NCBI GenBank assembly: GCA_019417045.1
Contig: DXWE01000039.1
Coordinates: forward strand, 3,429-11,628
Source: Oscillospiraceae bacterium
GTDB taxonomy: Bacteria; Bacillota; Clostridia; Oscillospirales; Acutalibacteraceae
Length of the DNA stretch: 8,200 bases
Direction of reading: 5' to 3'
A model generated the notes under the pieces. The model worked only from the letters and a program-made list of their open reading frames with translations, did no database searches and was not told the origin of the DNA. The position numbers and the translations under genes were made by a program. Of this stretch, positions 5,438-8,200 are shown piece by piece. Positions within the stretch are counted from its first letter, which is position 1, and each line of letters opens with the position of its first letter.

Positions 5438-5456
5438 AATGTATGAGCAGGCCTGC
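5438..5456 (-). promoter_or_regulatory. Sigma-E-like -10 box and adjoining palindrome upstream of cotJA
   Basis: CATACATT (5445-5438, minus) closely matches the sigma-E -10 consensus CATACAnT, fitting the mother-cell expression known for cotJ in Bacillus. The -35 region 14-15 bp upstream is weak, with only TCA of TCATATT recognisable. A perfect 10-bp palindrome GCAGGCCTGC (5447-5456) lies in the spacer and could bind a regulator. The promoter call rests mainly on the -10 box and gene context. Confidence 0.45.
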
Positions 5457-5474
5457 CGTTTGGTGAGTTTTGGG

Positions 5475-5505
5475 TAAAAAAGGCCGCCCCATGAGGGGCG
5501 GCCTT
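5475..5505 (-). terminator. Intrinsic terminator after ftsH
   Basis: On the minus strand AAGGCCGCCCC (5505-5495), a TCAT loop and GGGGCGGCCTT (5490-5480) form a perfect 11-bp stem. It runs into six T residues (5481-5476) 14 nt after the ftsH stop and ends the tilS-hpt-ftsH transcript before cotJA. Confidence 0.92.
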
Positions 5506-5519
5506 CAACTGATGCAGTT

Positions 5520-7417
5520 TTACGCAAGCGGCGGGATTTCCGGCAGTGCCGACGGCAGCGCGGGATCCGACATGACCGCTTCAAATTCCTTGCGATCCAT
5601 CTTCTCGTGCTCCAACAGGTACTGTGCTACCTTATGAAGCTGCTGGAGGTGCTCTTTCAGCTTGTGCTGTGCCTCCTTATAGCCGTTGTTGATGATGTGG
5701 TTGACCTCGTTGTCGATCTGCGCCGCCACCTCTTCGGAATAGTTGCGGGTGTGGCCGAGATCCCGCCCGAGGAACACATTGTCCGAATCCGATTCCCCAA
5801 ACATGATCGGCCCGAGCTTGTCGCTCATACCGTATTTGGTGACCATCTTGCGGGCGGTGGCACTCGCGCGCTCGATATCGTTGGAAGCACCCGTGCAGAT
5901 ATCGTCGAGCACCAGCGCCTCCGCCGCACGGCCGCCCAGCATGACCTGGATGCTCTCGAGCATCTCGGTCTTGGTCATGTGGGTCTTGTCCTCTTCGGGC
6001 AGATTCATGGTGTATCCGGCAGCCATGCCGCGCGGGATGATCGAGATCTGGTGTACCGGGTCCTGCGTCGGGGAGTAATAGCTCACCACCGCATGGCCCG
6101 CCTCGTGATAGGCGGTGATCCGTTTGTCCTCCTCGCTGATCACATGGCTGCGCTTCTCGGTGCCGACCACCACCTTGATGGTGGCCTCCTCGATCTCCTC
6201 CATCGTGATCGAATGCAGCCCCTTGCGCGCGGAGAGCAGCGCCGCCTCGTTGAGCAGGTTCTCAAGATCTGCGCCCGTAAACCCGGCGGTCGCCTTAGCA
6301 ATGGTTGCGAGCTCCACGTCCGGACCGAGCGGCTTGCCGCGCGAATGCACCTTCAAAATCTCCTCGCGGCCCTTGATGTCCGGCACATTGACAACAATCT
6401 GGCGGTCAAACCGGCCCGGACGGGTGAGCGCCGGGTCGAGGATGTCCGGCCGGTTGGTCGCCGCCATGACGATGACACCCTCGTTCGCGCCGAACCCGTC
6501 CATCTCCACGAGCATCTGGTTGAGCGTCTGCTCGCGTTCGTCGTGCCCGCCGCCGAGGCCGGTGCCGCGCTGGCGGCCGACCGCGTCGATCTCATCCACA
6601 AAGATGATACAGGGCGCGTTTTTCTTCGCGTTGTCAAACAGGTCGCGCACACGGGACGCGCCCACGCCCACGAACATCTCCACGAAATCCGAACCGGAGA
6701 TCGAGAAGAACGGGACGCCAGCCTCCCCCGCCACCGCGCGCGCCAGCAGGGTCTTACCGGTACCCGGAGGGCCGATGAGCAGCACGCCCTTCGGCACCCG
6801 GGCGCCGAGTTCCGTATACTTTTTGGAGTCGCGCAGGAATTCCACGATTTCCGCGAGATCCTCTTTTTCCTCGTCCGCGCCAGCCACATCGTCAAACGTG
6901 ACTTTGCGCCTGTCGTCCCCCGGCTTTTTGACCTTGGCCTTGCCAAAGCCCATGATCTTGCCGCCGTCCATCCCGTTCATGGTACGGCGCATCATGAACC
7001 AGATGAACACGCCGAACAGGACCATCAGCAAAATCGAGGGCAACAGGCTGACAAACCACGGGGTCTGGGTGGCCGGGATCCGGTCGTATTCCTCGAGAGA
7101 GTCCTGGTAGTCCTGTATGTCCTCCAGAAAGATCTGGATGCTTGGCACGTTGTATACCACGACGTCCCTTTCGTCGATCAGGCCGTCCCGGTTGGTGTCC
7201 ACGCGGTGGTCCGGGCGCATGAGCATGGTCAGCTTGCCATCGTTGAAATCGAGCGTGTACGACTGGACCTCGCCGTTTTTAAAATACGAGATGACCTCTG
7301 CCGGCCCATTCCGCCGACAAACATCCAGATGCCAAAGACGACCAGCAGCGCCACCCCCACGACCAGCAGGACGCTGCGCATGGAGCGGTTGGGATTTGGG
7401 TTGTTGTTGGGTTCCAA
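5520..7417 (-). CDS. ftsH: ATP-dependent zinc metalloprotease FtsH, with an apparent frameshift near the N-terminus
   Basis: FtsH is a hexameric membrane AAA+ protease that extracts and degrades misfolded membrane proteins and short-lived regulators. Numbering for a reconstructed 632-residue protein: helix 1 about 14-33, extracytoplasmic domain about 40-118, helix 2 about 121-143, Walker A GPPGTGKT 216-223, pore loop FVGVG 249-253, Walker B IIFVDEID 271-278, second region of homology 321-339, zinc motif HEAGH 438-442, and third ligand Asp in GASND. The correct start is TTG 7417, with AAGGAGG 8 nt upstream. Helix 1 (SVLLVVGVALLVVFGIWMF) is in that frame, which stops at 7229. From PAEVISYF (7304) the rest is in the -1 frame, so one base appears missing near 7305-7316. 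A start at ATG 7448 in the long frame has no Shine-Dalgarno and lacks helix 1. The extracytoplasmic domain holds an EF-hand-like loop. Confidence 0.93.
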
Positions 7418-7455
7418 ACAGGTCCCCTCCTTTCCTCTGAGGGAGCATTTCTATA

Positions 7456-8022
7456 TTATGGCGCGTAAATCTCCGGTTTCAGCACGCCGATATACGGGAG
7501 ATTACGGTATTTTTCCGCATAATCCAGGCCGTAGCCTACAATGAATTTGTCGGCCACCTGCGAGCCCACATAGTCCGCCTGTACCGGCGCTTTGCGGCGC
7601 TCCGGCTTATCCAGCAGCGTGCACAGCCGGATGCTCCGCGGCCCGCGGGCGGACAGGGTTTTGAGCAAAAACGAGAGCGTCAGTCCCGAATCCAGGATAT
7701 CCTCCACGATCAGCAGGTCCTTGTCCGCAAGCGGGCAGGTCAGATCCTTGATGAGCTGGACCTCGCCGGAAGAAGTGGTGCCGCTGCCGTAACTCGACAC
7801 CGACAGAAAGTCCACCGCACACGGCAGGTCGATTGCGCGCATCAGATCGGACATAAAGACAAGCGAGCCCTTGAGCACGCACACCAAAAACAGATTCTTG
7901 TCCTGATAGTCCTCGGTAATCTGTTTTCCCATGCGCTGCACAATGGCCGCCAGCTGCTCTTTGGTATATAGAATCTCCGACACGTCCTCATGCATACCCA
8001 TTGGCTGAAATTCCTTTCTCAT
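7456..8022 (-). CDS. hpt: Hypoxanthine phosphoribosyltransferase
   Basis: This cytoplasmic purine-salvage enzyme transfers ribose 5-phosphate from PRPP to hypoxanthine or guanine, giving IMP or GMP. In 188 residues it shows the conserved CVLKGSLVFMSDLMR block (48-62), the flexible-loop VSSYGSGTTSSG (75-86), and the PRPP-binding signature LLIVEDILDSGLT (103-115) with E107, D108 and the catalytic base D111. It also has the purine-binding KFIVGYGLDYAEKYRNLPYIG (about 159-179). ATG 8022 overlaps the tilS stop as ATGA, implying coupling. Internal ATGs at 8001 and 7995 are alternatives; 8001 has AAAGGA about 10 nt upstream and would give a length nearer the family's usual 175-182. The pair tilS-hpt followed by ftsH is a long-conserved order in Bacillota. 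Confidence 0.95.
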   Translation of the reverse strand: MRKEFQPMGMHEDVSEILYTKEQLAAIVQRMGKQITEDYQDKNLFLVCVLKGSLVFMSDLMRAIDLPCAVDFLSVSSYGSGTTSSGEVQLIKDLTCPLADKDLLIVEDILDSGLTLSFLLKTLSARGPRSIRLCTLLDKPERRKAPVQADYVGSQVADKFIVGYGLDYAEKYRNLPYIGVLKPEIYAP

Positions 8023-8200
8023 TTCAACGGCTGTCCGCCGTCAATTTCCGGAAAAAAGAGCAGGATCTGTTCACTTGACTCCGTGAGCCGGACGCGCTCA
8101 TCGCACCCGAATCCCGGCACCAGGACAATCCCCTGCCGATCGCAGACCACCGGCAGCGCCGCCCTCTGCTGCGGCGTGAGTCCCGCCTCCTGGCACAGGG
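8019..8200 (-). CDS. tilS: tRNA(Ile)-lysidine synthase TilS, C-terminal end (runs off the window)
   Basis: TilS converts the wobble cytidine of the AUA-reading isoleucine tRNA to lysidine using ATP. Only the last 59 codons are in the window, in frame from 8198 to the TGA at 8021-8019. The segment LPVVCDRQGIVLVPGFG is the characteristic end of the TilS C-terminal domain, followed by CDERVRLTESSEQILLFF. The assignment is supported by the following hpt and ftsH genes, the usual Bacillota order. The catalytic PP-loop domain lies outside the window. The last four bases ATGA overlap the hpt start. Confidence 0.88.
   Translation of the reverse strand, partial: LCQEAGLTPQQRAALPVVCDRQGIVLVPGFGCDERVRLTESSEQILLFFPEIDGGQPLK

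Noticed and set aside
7298..7320. Programmed -1 ribosomal frameshift in ftsH
   Set aside because: The junction sequence GGCGGAATGGGCCGG contains no X-XXY-YYZ slippery heptamer, and no stimulatory hairpin at the usual 5-9 nt distance was evident. Kept only as a remote option.
7418..7448. ATG 7448 as the ftsH start, giving a continuous 642-codon frame
   Set aside because: It has no Shine-Dalgarno, reads through the Shine-Dalgarno of TTG 7417, and its first 45 or so residues are Gly/Arg-rich and lack helix 1, which is present in the other frame.
5607..7544. A 645-codon open frame on the plus strand antisense to ftsH
   Set aside because: It mirrors the GC-rich third positions of ftsH, has low-complexity His/Arg/Leu composition, no recognisable domain and no Shine-Dalgarno. 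The minus strand encodes a clear FtsH.
1..8200. CRISPR array, tRNA, rRNA or insertion sequence
   Set aside because: No regularly spaced repeat array, cloverleaf, rRNA-like sequence or transposase was found on either strand by reading.

Overview
The window looks like chromosomal DNA from a GC-rich, endospore-forming member of the Bacillota (class Clostridia), most plausibly an Oscillospiraceae/Ruminococcaceae-type gut anaerobe. The evidence is a cotJA-cotJB-cotJC spore-coat cluster, a tilS-hpt-ftsH operon, a DUF1540 cysteine-rich protein, a YugP-type metallopeptidase, sigma-A promoters with extended -10 boxes, and frequent GTG/TTG starts behind strong Shine-Dalgarno sites. Genus and species cannot be fixed from the sequence alone.

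Layout. Positions 1-240 (minus) hold the N-terminal part of a DNA-deoxyinosine glycosylase, divergent from a plus-strand zinc metallopeptidase (379-1068). The metallopeptidase converges on a DUF1540 gene (1115-1432, minus) and shares a bidirectional terminator with it. Positions 1433-2190 carry no convincing intact gene. They do hold a direct repeat, a strong plus-strand promoter, a perfect 15-bp-arm inverted repeat at the start of transcription, and a roughly 580-nt leader that may contain decayed coding sequence. This leads to an intact Xer-type tyrosine recombinase (2191-3186). The recombinase converges on L-lactate dehydrogenase (minus), whose promoter is overlaid by a 25-bp perfect inverted repeat that is a good operator candidate.

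Positions 4276-5445 hold the spore-coat operon cotJA-cotJB-cotJC (minus), with a sigma-E-like -10 box in front and a perfect 15-bp terminator hairpin behind. Positions 5475-8200 hold the minus-strand operon tilS (partial)-hpt-ftsH: tRNA(Ile) lysidine synthesis, purine salvage and membrane protein quality control. The tilS stop overlaps the hpt start, and a terminator follows ftsH.

The most notable points are: (1) ftsH as given contains an apparent one-base frameshift that splits transmembrane helix 1 from the rest of the enzyme; (2) its extracytoplasmic domain contains a well-formed EF-hand/dockerin-like calcium loop; (3) the repeat-rich promoter and leader upstream of the recombinase; (4) the symmetrical operator over the ldh promoter. 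No CRISPR array, rRNA, tRNA, insertion sequence or clearly new multi-gene system was seen.
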